A DNA stretch of 7,535 nt. Source: RGIG4074 sp964615285 (lineage in GTDB: Bacteria > Bacillota > Clostridia > Christensenellales > Borkfalkiaceae). The stretch's first letter is position 1; the number at the start of each line of letters is the position of its first letter. The DNA lies in NCBI GenBank assembly GCA_964615285.1, contig CAZTND010000057.1:1-7535 (forward strand), in the 5' to 3' direction. This document shows positions 1 to 6,400 of this stretch, piece after piece. The position numbers were made by a program, and so were the translations under genes. The notes below the pieces were generated by a model. The model searched no databases. It was not told the origin of the DNA and saw only the letters and a list, made by a program, of their open reading frames with translations.

Positions 1-483
1 ATGAAACTATTGTTCAAGCAGAGATTTTTTTCCTGGTTCGACAGTTACGATATTTTTGACGAAACGGGCGCGGTCGTCTTCACCGTCAAAGGGCAGCTCG
101 CCTGGGGGCATTTGCTGAAAATTTTTGACCGCGCGGGACAATATGCCGGCACGGTCCGGCAGAAGATCTTCGCGTTGCTGCCGACCTTTGCATTGTATGA
201 ATCCGACGGGCATGGCGGCGAGGTCTGCATCGGCCGGATCCGTAAAAAGCTGACCTTCATCGGGCACAAATATTCCGTCGATTGCGGCGGCTGGACGGTC
301 GAAGGAGATTTTTTTGGCTGGGATTACACCATTGCCGACGGGCAGGGCAAAACCGTCGCCGTCATCGGCAAGGAGCTCTTTCATCTGACCGATACATACA
401 CCATAGAGGCTGCGCCCGAAAATGCTCTGCGCGCCCTCATGGTCGTGCTGGCGATCGACGCCGAAAAATGTTCCGCGCAGTGA
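1..483 (+). CDS. LURP-one-related (LOR/YxjI-like) family protein
   Basis: The 160-residue protein has the hallmarks of the LURP-one-related family (tubby-like beta-barrel fold). It starts MKLLFKQRFFSWFDSYDIFD, where family members typically begin with a K-Q-x-x-F-S motif. It then shows repeated short beta strands with the pattern 'D-x-x-G-x-x-V-F-x-V-K-G' (about residues 20-31), a central 'K-K-L-T-F-I-G-H-K-Y' stretch (about 83-92), 'W-T-V-E-G-D-F-F-G-W-D-Y' (about 98-109) and a late 'D-T-Y' (about 131-133). Length and order fit bacterial YxjI-like members (about 160 residues). There is no signal peptide or membrane helix, so it is probably cytoplasmic. The biochemical role of bacterial members is not established. 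ATG at base 1 matches the family start, but its ribosome site lies outside the window. It is followed by a separate promoter, so it is probably not in an operon with icd. Family assignment is by recognition, not a search. Confidence 0.85.
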   Translation: MKLLFKQRFFSWFDSYDIFDETGAVVFTVKGQLAWGHLLKIFDRAGQYAGTVRQKIFALLPTFALYESDGHGGEVCIGRIRKKLTFIGHKYSVDCGGWTVEGDFFGWDYTIADGQGKTVAVIGKELFHLTDTYTIEAAPENALRALMVVLAIDAEKCSAQ

Positions 484-518
484 TGCGGGAAAGCGCATAA
501 AAAACCGCGCGCAAACGC

Positions 519-547
519 TTGTAAATCATTTCCGTTTTTGGTATAAT
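519..547 (+). promoter_or_regulatory. sigma-A promoter of icd
   Basis: TTGTAA (519-524; 4/6 to TTGACA) and a perfect TATAAT (542-547) are separated by the optimal 17 bp. Transcription should begin near 553-555, giving a leader of about 38 bases before the icd start. It lies in the 108-base gap after the LURP-one gene. Confidence 0.8.
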
Positions 548-563
548 AAGACGGAAATGATTT
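523..563. promoter_or_regulatory. 13-bp perfect inverted repeat centred on the icd -10 box (operator candidate)
   Basis: AAATCATTTCCGT (523-535) and ACGGAAATGATTT (551-563) are exact reverse complements separated by 15 bases that contain the TATAAT. The left arm overlaps the end of the -35 box and the right arm covers the expected transcription start. Because the start lies inside the right arm, the RNA cannot form the full hairpin, which favours a protein-binding DNA site (a repressor blocking polymerase). The regulator is unknown. Confidence 0.65.
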
Positions 564-573
564 TATTTTTTCC

Positions 574-578
574 GGAGG
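574..578 (+). promoter_or_regulatory. icd ribosome binding site that decides the start
   Basis: GGAGG lies only 1 base before an ATG at 580, too close to serve it, and 13 bases before the ATG at 592, which is somewhat long. The homology alignment described for icd supports 592. Confidence 0.65.
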
Positions 579-591
579 AATGAAAGCAAAA

Positions 592-1800
592 ATGAGCAAA
601 ATTCAGATGACTACCCCCATCGTGGAGATGGACGGCGACGAAATGACCAGGGTGCTCTGGGGCTGGATCAAGGACATCCTCATCCTGCCCTATGTGGACC
701 TCAGAACGGAGTACTACGACCTGAGCCTCACGAACCGCGACGCGACGGACGACAAAGTGACCGTGGAAGCGGCGGAGGCGAACAAAAAATACGGCGTGGC
801 GGTCAAGTGCGCCACCATCACCCCCAACGCCCAGCGCGTGGGGGAGTACCATCTGAAACAGATGTGGAAGAGCCCGAACGGCACCATCCGCCGCATCCTG
901 GACGGCACGGTGTTCCGCGCGCCCATCCTCTGCAAGGGCATCACGCCCTATGTCCCCGGCTGGAAAAAGCCCATCGTCCTCGCCCGTCACGCCTACGGCG
1001 ACATCTACAACTCGGTGGAGGACCGCGTCGCCGCGGGCGAAAAGGCGTACCTCGTCATCGAGGACAAGGACGGCAAAGAGGTGCGCCGCCGCCTCGTGCA
1101 CGACTTTGCGGGCGGCGCGGGCATCGTGCAGGGCGTGCACAACGCGGATAAGTCCATCGAGAGCTTTGCCCGCTCCTGCTTCAATTACGCCCTCGAACAG
1201 AAGATCCCCATGTACTTCGCCACCAAGGACACCATTTCCAAGATCTACGACCACCACTTCAAGGACATCTTCAACGATCTCTTCGAGAAAGAATACAAGG
1301 AAAAATTTGAAAAAGCGGGCGTCTGGTTCATGTATACCCTCATCGACGACGTGGTCGCGCGTGTCATCCGCAGCGAGGGGGGATTTTTGTGGGCGTGCAA
1401 GAACTACGACGGCGACGTCATGAGCGACATGGTCGCCACGGCGTACGGCTCCCTCGGCATGATGAGCTCGGTGCTCGTATCCCCCGACGGCAACTACGAA
1501 TACGAGGCGGCGCACGGCACCGTCACGCGGCACTACTATAAATATCTGAAGGGCGAAACGACTTCCACCAACTCGGTGGCGACCATCTTCGCCTGGACGG
1601 GCGCCCTCCGCAAACGGGGCGAGCTGGACGGCAACAAGGAACTTGCCGCGTTCGCCGATAAGCTGGAAAAGGCGACGGTCGAAACCATTGAGAGCGGCAA
1701 AATGACGGGCGACCTCATCCCGCTCTTCCACCGGGAAGGCGTCACGCCCGTCAGGCTCGATTCCAAAGAGTTTTTGCAGGCGATCGCCGAAAGATTGTAA
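592..1800 (+). CDS. icd: NADP-dependent isocitrate dehydrogenase (dimeric, eukaryote-like class)
   Basis: Converts isocitrate plus NADP+ to 2-oxoglutarate, CO2 and NADPH in the cytoplasm, supplying 2-oxoglutarate for glutamate synthesis as well as NADPH. The 402-residue protein (from 592) aligns without gaps with the first 139 residues of human IDH1 as recalled: VEMDGDEMTR near the N-terminus, R100 and R109 in GTIRRILDGTVFR, and R132 in ARHAYGD, all isocitrate-binding arginines at identical numbers. Y139, the metal ligand D252 in IDDVVAR, and D275/D279 in NYDGDVMSD also keep their numbers. HGTVTRHY has the Arg-His pair typical of NADP preference. The matched numbering favours start 592 over the in-frame ATG at 580, which would add MKAK. 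It is monocistronic, with its own promoter, a possible operator and a terminator just downstream. All catalytic residues are present. Confidence 0.97.
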   Translation: MSKIQMTTPIVEMDGDEMTRVLWGWIKDILILPYVDLRTEYYDLSLTNRDATDDKVTVEAAEANKKYGVAVKCATITPNAQRVGEYHLKQMWKSPNGTIRRILDGTVFRAPILCKGITPYVPGWKKPIVLARHAYGDIYNSVEDRVAAGEKAYLVIEDKDGKEVRRRLVHDFAGGAGIVQGVHNADKSIESFARSCFNYALEQKIPMYFATKDTISKIYDHHFKDIFNDLFEKEYKEKFEKAGVWFMYTLIDDVVARVIRSEGGFLWACKNYDGDVMSDMVATAYGSLGMMSSVLVSPDGNYEYEAAHGTVTRHYYKYLKGETTSTNSVATIFAWTGALRKRGELDGNKELAAFADKLEKATVETIESGKMTGDLIPLFHREGVTPVRLDSKEFLQAIAERL

Positions 1801-1817
1801 ACATTTCCGTATAAAAG

Positions 1818-1860
1818 AACTCCCCGCCGCATGGCCATGCGGCGGGGAGTTTATTGTATT
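1818..1860. terminator. perfect-palindrome terminator after icd, probably bidirectional
   Basis: Bases 1818-1834 and 1835-1851 are exact reverse complements (17-bp arms, core CTCCCCGCCGC/GCGGCGGGGAG), followed by a T-rich tail TTATTGTATTTG. In RNA the tip opens into a small loop. It begins 18 bases after the icd stop. The minus-strand gene remnant ends 29 bases beyond it, so it could serve both; the minus-side tail (TTCTTTTAT) is also T-rich. Confidence 0.9.
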
Positions 1861-1879
1861 TGTTGTTCGTGTGCAGCGG

Positions 1880-2213
1880 TCATCTTCCGGCGGGCGCATC
1901 GAAGGTAAGCGACTGTCCGTTTCTGAGCGTTCCGACGAGTGCGCCGTCGCAGTACAGATATACCGGCACCGGCGCGGCGACGGGCTTCTTTTCCCGCGTT
2001 ACGGTGATTTTGCGCGTTTTTACGGGCATGGGCGGCACGTTTTGGGCGGTTGCCGCCGTCGGCGCAGGGGCTTGCTCGCCCGGATGACCGAAGTCCGGAA
2101 GGGGATTTGCCCCGCCGGAGCCGTCCGCGGGCGGCTGATCAATAGGGATAGGGCCGCTCCTGTCCGTTCGGCCCGGGCATGCCCGTCGGCGGTTGGCCGT
2201 TCTGCGCCTCCAT
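1880..2213 (-). pseudogene. frameshifted Pro/Gly-rich gene with PEGA-like C-terminus
   Basis: Read on the minus strand, two open segments in adjacent frames join into one plausible protein. Segment 1 (2213 to 2142, 24 residues, starting MEAQNGQPPTGMPGPNG) stops at a TGA at 2141-2139. Segment 2 (2140 to 1880, 86 residues, starting DQPPADGSGG) continues the same Pro/Gly-rich composition after a one-base shift, then a basic stretch KTRKITVTREKK, then a beta-like end VYLYCDGALVGTLRNGQ followed by LTFDAPAGR. That end resembles the start of a PEGA-type domain but stops early, just after the PAG turn. There is no membrane helix. The start is uncertain: GGGAG (minus strand, 2236-2232) is 18 bases from this ATG and only 2 bases from another ATG at 2229 in a third frame. 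It could be a decayed gene or an indel error in the sequence. No function is assigned. Confidence 0.45.
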
Positions 2214-2251
2214 CTGTAAATTTTTTCATATCTCCCGCATATTTTGTTTTA

Positions 2252-2280
2252 TTTATAGCACGGAAGGAAGATTTCTGCAA
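2252..2280 (-). promoter_or_regulatory. minus-strand promoter for the frameshifted gene
   Basis: On the minus strand, TTGCAG (2280-2275, weak -35) is followed by a 17-bp spacer and TATAAA (2257-2252), preceded by TGC as in an extended -10. Expected transcription start is near 2245, 30 or so bases before the proposed ATG at 2213. Confidence 0.45.
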
Positions 2281-2303
2281 TACCCTGCGGCAAAATTTTC
2301 GGC

Positions 2304-2331
2304 ACGAAAAACCGTTTTTCCGCATAGTATA
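2304..2331 (+). promoter_or_regulatory. sigma-K/sigma-E-like (mother-cell) promoter
   Basis: CATAGTATA (2323-2331) matches the Bacillus sigma-K -10 consensus CATANNNTA exactly and is close to that of sigma-E (CATACANT). An AC dinucleotide at 2304-2305, the core of the sigma-K -35 element, lies 17 bp upstream. No good sigma-A -35 accompanies it. The spacer contains a near-palindrome GAAAAAC-C-GTTTTTC (2306-2320). The consensus is short, so this is suggestive rather than proof. Confidence 0.45.
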
Positions 2332-2359
2332 GAGTAATCATTACAATCGGAGGTAAAAA

Positions 2360-3013
2360 ATGTCATTCTTTTCGAATTTCCAATCGGATAAGTGCCCCGG
2401 TCCGCTGACCGGCAATCCGTTGGCGGGACTGACCGAAAAGGTGTGCATTCAGGCGGAAAAGGTATTCGACGCCTGCATCAAGCAGAATCAGCTTGAAAAT
2501 TATGCGCTCACCCTGACGGACTTCACGCCCGCCGGCCCGACCTATCCGCTTACGTTTATCAGCGCGCGTTCCGTTTCTTCCAAGGGGCGCATCGAAAATC
2601 TGAACATCGACCGCCAGGCGGATAAACAGTGCGCCCGCGTGTCCTGTAACGTCGTCATTCCCATGCAGGTCGTGTATGTGGACGCCGCGGGGACAGAGGG
2701 GACGGCAAAGGCAACCATCACCGTTCCGGCGGACGTTCTGCTCTTCGTGCCCACTCCGTCCGTCATGCCGTACAACGTGACGGCCATCGTTTCGGCGGTC
2801 GCGCCCGAAGGCACGTTTGTGTCGCAGGGGAACATCTTCACGGTCAACTGCTGCGTCACGGTCATCCTGAAAGTTTCCATGCCCGTGGAACTGCTCGTTC
2901 CCTCTTACGGTTATTGCGCCATTCCGCCGGCGCAGGAATATTCGCAGGAAGTCTGCGCGGGATTCTTTGAACTGCCTCTCTATCCGCAGAGCAATCACAA
3001 CTGCTGTAAATAA
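2360..3013 (+). CDS. SPOCS/DUF3794-like protein, possible spore-coat component
   Basis: The 217-residue protein has no signal peptide or membrane helix. It begins MSFFSNFQSDKCPGPLTGNP, then has a short Cys-bearing helix-like part (VCIQAEKVFDACIKQ, about 28-42). The rest is alternating beta strands: 'V-S-C-N-V-V-I-P-M-Q-V-V-Y-V-D' (about 94-108), 'T-I-T-V-P-A-D-V-L-L-F-V-P' (about 119-131), 'A-I-V-S-A-V-A-P-E-G-T-F' (about 141-152), 'V-N-C-C-V-T-V-I-L-K-V' (about 160-170) and VELLVPSYGYC. The strand order and the conserved VYVD, VILKV and VPSYG motifs resemble the SPOCS (DUF3794) domain of clostridial spore-coat and SipL-like proteins; this is inferred from pattern. Cysteines cluster (CC at 162-163, NHNCCK at the end), as in cross-linked coat proteins. 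GGAGG (2349-2353) lies 6 bases before the ATG. The sporulation-type promoter upstream agrees with a coat role, and a strong terminator follows. Confidence 0.6.
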   Translation: MSFFSNFQSDKCPGPLTGNPLAGLTEKVCIQAEKVFDACIKQNQLENYALTLTDFTPAGPTYPLTFISARSVSSKGRIENLNIDRQADKQCARVSCNVVIPMQVVYVDAAGTEGTAKATITVPADVLLFVPTPSVMPYNVTAIVSAVAPEGTFVSQGNIFTVNCCVTVILKVSMPVELLVPSYGYCAIPPAQEYSQEVCAGFFELPLYPQSNHNCCK

Positions 3014-3082
3014 ATCTCTCCTGAAAGTTACATATCACCGCCGGAAGGCGGACAACGCATCATACGTTCTCTTCTGAAGGGG

Positions 3083-3121
3083 CGCGCCGCGCGGCAGAAA
3101 ACCGCGCGGCGCGTTTTTTTT
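3083..3121 (+). terminator. strong intrinsic terminator of the SPOCS-like gene
   Basis: A perfect 12-bp all-G/C stem (CGCGCCGCGCGG at 3083-3094 with 3102-3113), a 7-base loop and a run of eight T (3114-3121). It insulates the GH3 operon downstream. Confidence 0.93.
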
Positions 3122-3201
3122 GTGGCGCGGATCGTTGTTTTCCGCCGCCCGGAAGACGAAAAAACGCGCCGGAATTTCAATCGCCGCTCTTGGCACAGAA
3201 A

Positions 3202-3240
3202 CGCAAAAAACAGCGTAAAATGTATGTTTTTTAGCGTAAA
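3202..3240 (+). repeat. hairpin and short direct repeats in the gap before the GH3 operon
   Basis: AAAAAACA (3205-3212) pairs with TGTTTTTT (3225-3232), extended by CGC/GCG across one bulged base. Two AGCGTAAA copies (3212-3219 and 3233-3240) are 21 bases apart, about two helical turns. The surrounding stretch 3122-3253 has no convincing gene. This may be a regulator site or just AT-rich intergenic sequence. Confidence 0.3.
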
Positions 3241-3253
3241 CGGAAAAATATGG

Positions 3254-3287
3254 AAGAATTGCAATGCAAAAATACAAGAATTGCAAT
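3254..3287. promoter_or_regulatory. tandem 12-bp operator candidate upstream of the GH3 promoter
   Basis: AAGAATTGCAAT occurs twice in the same orientation, at 3254-3265 and 3276-3287, 22 bases start to start. Each copy contains the palindrome ATTGCAAT. The second ends on the first base of the -35 box. Two same-face direct sites touching a -35 box are typical of AraC-type activators, but a repressor that reads the palindrome is equally possible. The regulator is not in this window. Confidence 0.5.
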
Positions 3288-3314
3288 TGACACCGGGGGG
3301 GGGTGTTGTATAAT
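3287..3314 (+). promoter_or_regulatory. consensus promoter with a nine-G tract in its spacer
   Basis: Perfect TTGACA (3287-3292) and perfect TATAAT (3309-3314) are separated by 16 bp, one short of optimum. The spacer includes nine consecutive G (3295-3303). Transcription should start near 3321. Because G-tract length sets the spacing, slippage during replication could change promoter strength. Confidence 0.85.
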
Positions 3315-3320
3315 GAGCAT

Positions 3321-3453
3321 ATCAAATTCGGAAACCCTTTTTTATCGGCAACCGGGGACGTTTGTTCCGACGGGGAGGTGGAGCATAATGCGCGGGGCGG
3401 TGGAAAAGAGGCTTTCCGAAGTGAAAAAAATCTTTAATTCAGGAGGACAAAAG
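3321..3453 (+). other. 133-base 5' leader of the GH3 operon
   Basis: An unusually long untranslated leader. TCGGAA (3328-3333) can pair with TTCCGA (3365-3370), and GGAAA (3402-3406) with TTTCC (3413-3417). It does not match any riboswitch class I recognise. It also contains an in-frame ATG at 3388 with a good GGAGG (3374-3378, 9-base spacer), which would add 22 residues (MRGAVEKRLSEVKKIF and on) to the GH3 protein. Confidence 0.35.
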
Positions 3454-6400
3454 ATGTTTCACAAAAAAGCTTTATGGCACGGGCTGACCTACTTTTTTGC
3501 GTTTTTGCTTGCCTTTGCCGTAACCGTGGCGATCGTGCTGGAACAATTCCGCACCAACGTCGACGAATTTTTCGGCACCAGGAGCCAGCTGCTGGTTTCC
3601 GAAGATGACGGATCGCTGTACACCACCTACACGCCCGATTCAAAATATCTGAACTCGGACGGCACGGGGAACTCCACCGCCATCATTCAGGAAGCCATCA
3701 ACATCGGCAGGCAGGAGGGCGCGGAAGGGAGCGTTCTGTTGAAGAATAACGGCGCGCTGCCCCTCGAATCGTCCGCAAGCAACAAGACCAAGGTCACGCT
3801 GCTCGGGCTGCGCTCGCATATCCCGTTGCTCGGTTCGGGCATGGGCGTTAAAGTACAGGGCGCCATGATCACGCTGGAAGACGCGCTCAGCCGCGATCAG
3901 ACAGATTGGAGCAATCCCGACAAGTGGGACGGCACGTCGAGTTACAACAGCGGGGCGGGGATAGAAGAATTTGCGTTCGACGGCGCGAATTACGAGCTGA
4001 ATCCTTCGACCATCGAGTTCTATGACGACTACAATGAAACGGCGGGCAAAACGTACAACGACCGCGTTTCGACGAACATCAACGAGCCGGCTGCCAGTGA
4101 TATTCCCACGGAAGATTTTGAGGAATACAGCGACGCGGCGATCGTCGTGCTCGGCCGTTCGGGCAGCGAATCGAGCGACTATCTCCCCGGTGAAACCAGC
4201 GGGGAAGGCAACAGCGAGCCGCTCGAACTGACGACCAACGAATTGGAATTGCTCGAACTGGCAAAAGATAACTTCGATAAGGTCATCGTTCTCATCAACA
4301 CCTGCAACGCGATGGAGATCGACGATCTGAAATATGACGATGAAATTGACGCCATTCTGCACATCAGCTTCCCCGGCGCCTACGGCATGTTGGGCGTGGC
4401 AGACATCCTCTCCGGCAAGGTATCGCCCTCGGGCGGTCTGGCAGACATCAACGCGGCGTATCAGATGTCCGCGCCCGCGATGATGAACATGGGTCTGTAT
4501 CAGTTCACCAACTATACTTCCATCACCCGCAGCAGGAGCTATTATTACATCATGGAAGCGGAAAGCATTTACGTCGGCTACCGTTATTACGAAACCCGTT
4601 ATAACGACGTGGTCGAAGGCAGAGGCAACGCTTCTTCCTCGACGGGAACTTATGGTTCGACGGGCGGCACATGGAACTATACCGAAGAAGTTTCCTACGG
4701 CTTCGGCTACGGGATGAGCTACACGACCTTCGAACAGGAGATTGTCGGCGCTCCGGTCGTCACGCAGGAAGCGCACGAAATCACCATGGACTTCACCGTT
4801 CGGGTGACCAATACGGGCAGCTATGCGGGCAAGTCCATCGTTCAGATTTACGGTCAGGCGCCGTATACGGAAGGCGGCGTGGAAAAATCCGCCATCCAGC
4901 TCCTCGCTTTCGACAAGACGGATACGCTCGAACCGAACGAGTCCGAAACGCTTACGATCACCGTCGATCTGCAGAACCTCGCGTCTTATGACAGCACCGT
5001 GGACAACGGCGACGGGACGGAAGGCACTTACATCTTCGACCGCGGCGATTATTACTTTGCAATCGGCAACGGCGCGCACGACGCGTTGAACAACGTCCTT
5101 GCCGCCAAGGGCAGGACGACGTCCGACGGCATGGACTATAACGGCGACGCCGACCTCGCGTACCACTGGTACTACACCCCTGCGGGCGGCGGGCAGACGG
5201 ATTACCAGACCTTTGCGGTTTCCCGCAACGACACCCGTATCTCCAACCAGATACCCTATGCCGACTTCAATTATTATCAGGACGGGTACGTTACGTACCT
5301 TACCCGCAGCAATTGGTCGGGCACCTACCCCACGGAGTATGACAACGTAGAGGCTCCGGCTTCCATGATGGACGATCTGAACGGCTATTATTACGAGGTT
5401 CAGACGACGGACGACACGTCCGACTTCACCTGGGGCAGCACGGAAACGGATCATCAGTTCTATCAGATGAGCCAGGCGGATTGGGACGACTATCGTTGGG
5501 AAGAGCTGCTCGATCAGCTGACCATCAACGAATCCATGTATCTGGCTGCGTTCGGCGGTCCCACCCTTCCCGGAGCGGAGAGCATCGGTCTTGTGGAAAC
5601 TTCCATGACCGAAAACAACGGCAACGGCATCGTGTATCGCTTTGACCAGAACCTCGACCCGAATGCGCCTTGGGCCATTTCCGATACGGACGCCAACCAC
5701 GGCTGGAACGGCCAGGTGTTCGGCTCCAGCCCGCTGCTTGCCTCCACGTTCAACCCCGAACTCTTCAAAATCAGGGGCGAATTCGTCGGCAACGAATCTC
5801 TCTTCCTCGGCGTGCCCATCATTTGGGGTCCCGGGCTCAACACGCATCGTCAGGCGTATAACGGCCGCAACTGCGAGTACTATTCCGAAGATCCCGTGCT
5901 CTGCGGCGTCATCGCCATGGAATTCTCCTACGGCGCAGCCAACTACGGCCTGATTGCCGCGCCCAAGCACTTCGCCTTCAACGATCAGGAAACCCAGCGC
6001 AACGGCGTCGCTCCTTTCATGACCGAGCAGCGTGCCCGCGAGATCGAACTCCGCGCTTATCAGATCGCCATCGAAGCGCCCAAGTATGAAGGCTTCGGCA
6101 TGTTCGGGCTTATGACCTCCTTCTCCAAGATCGGCGCGGTCGAATGCACCGCCAGCCGCGGGCTGATGACGGATATTCTCAAAAACGAATGGGGCTTCCA
6201 CGGCTATGCCGTTACGGACATTTACGACGATCTCGATTTGTATTCCGCTTGCATCTATGCCGGCATCACGGGTTATGACATTCGCGGTGCGCAAAACTTC
6301 GACACTTCGACGGCGCTCAATCAATATGGCAGCCGCTTTGCGGACGGCACGCAGGTCGACGGGCTTCCTCTCAACGAGAGCACCTACGCCGGCGACGCGA

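Noticed and set aside
580..591. icd starting at ATG 580
   Set aside because: Its ribosome site would be only 1 base away, and the 592 start gives residue numbering identical to human IDH1.
526..1899. 457-residue minus-strand frame opposite icd
   Set aside because: Mirror of the icd codons, low-complexity composition, no ribosome site, and it runs through the terminator and promoter of icd.
2020..2325. Minus-strand frame beginning MKKFTDGGAERP
   Set aside because: After a few residues it turns into Arg/Pro shadow sequence, while the neighbouring frames carry the coherent Pro/Gly-rich protein. Its ATG (2229) is only 2 bases from the GGGAG.
1871..2332. 153-residue plus-strand frame between icd and the SPOCS-like gene
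   Set aside because: No start signal; Arg-rich shadow composition. The minus strand here gives a more protein-like reading.
3250..3453. GH3 protein starting at ATG 3250
   Set aside because: That ATG lies upstream of the promoter (3287-3314), so it would not be in the transcript; 3454 has an ideal ribosome site and places the anchor helix at the N-terminus.
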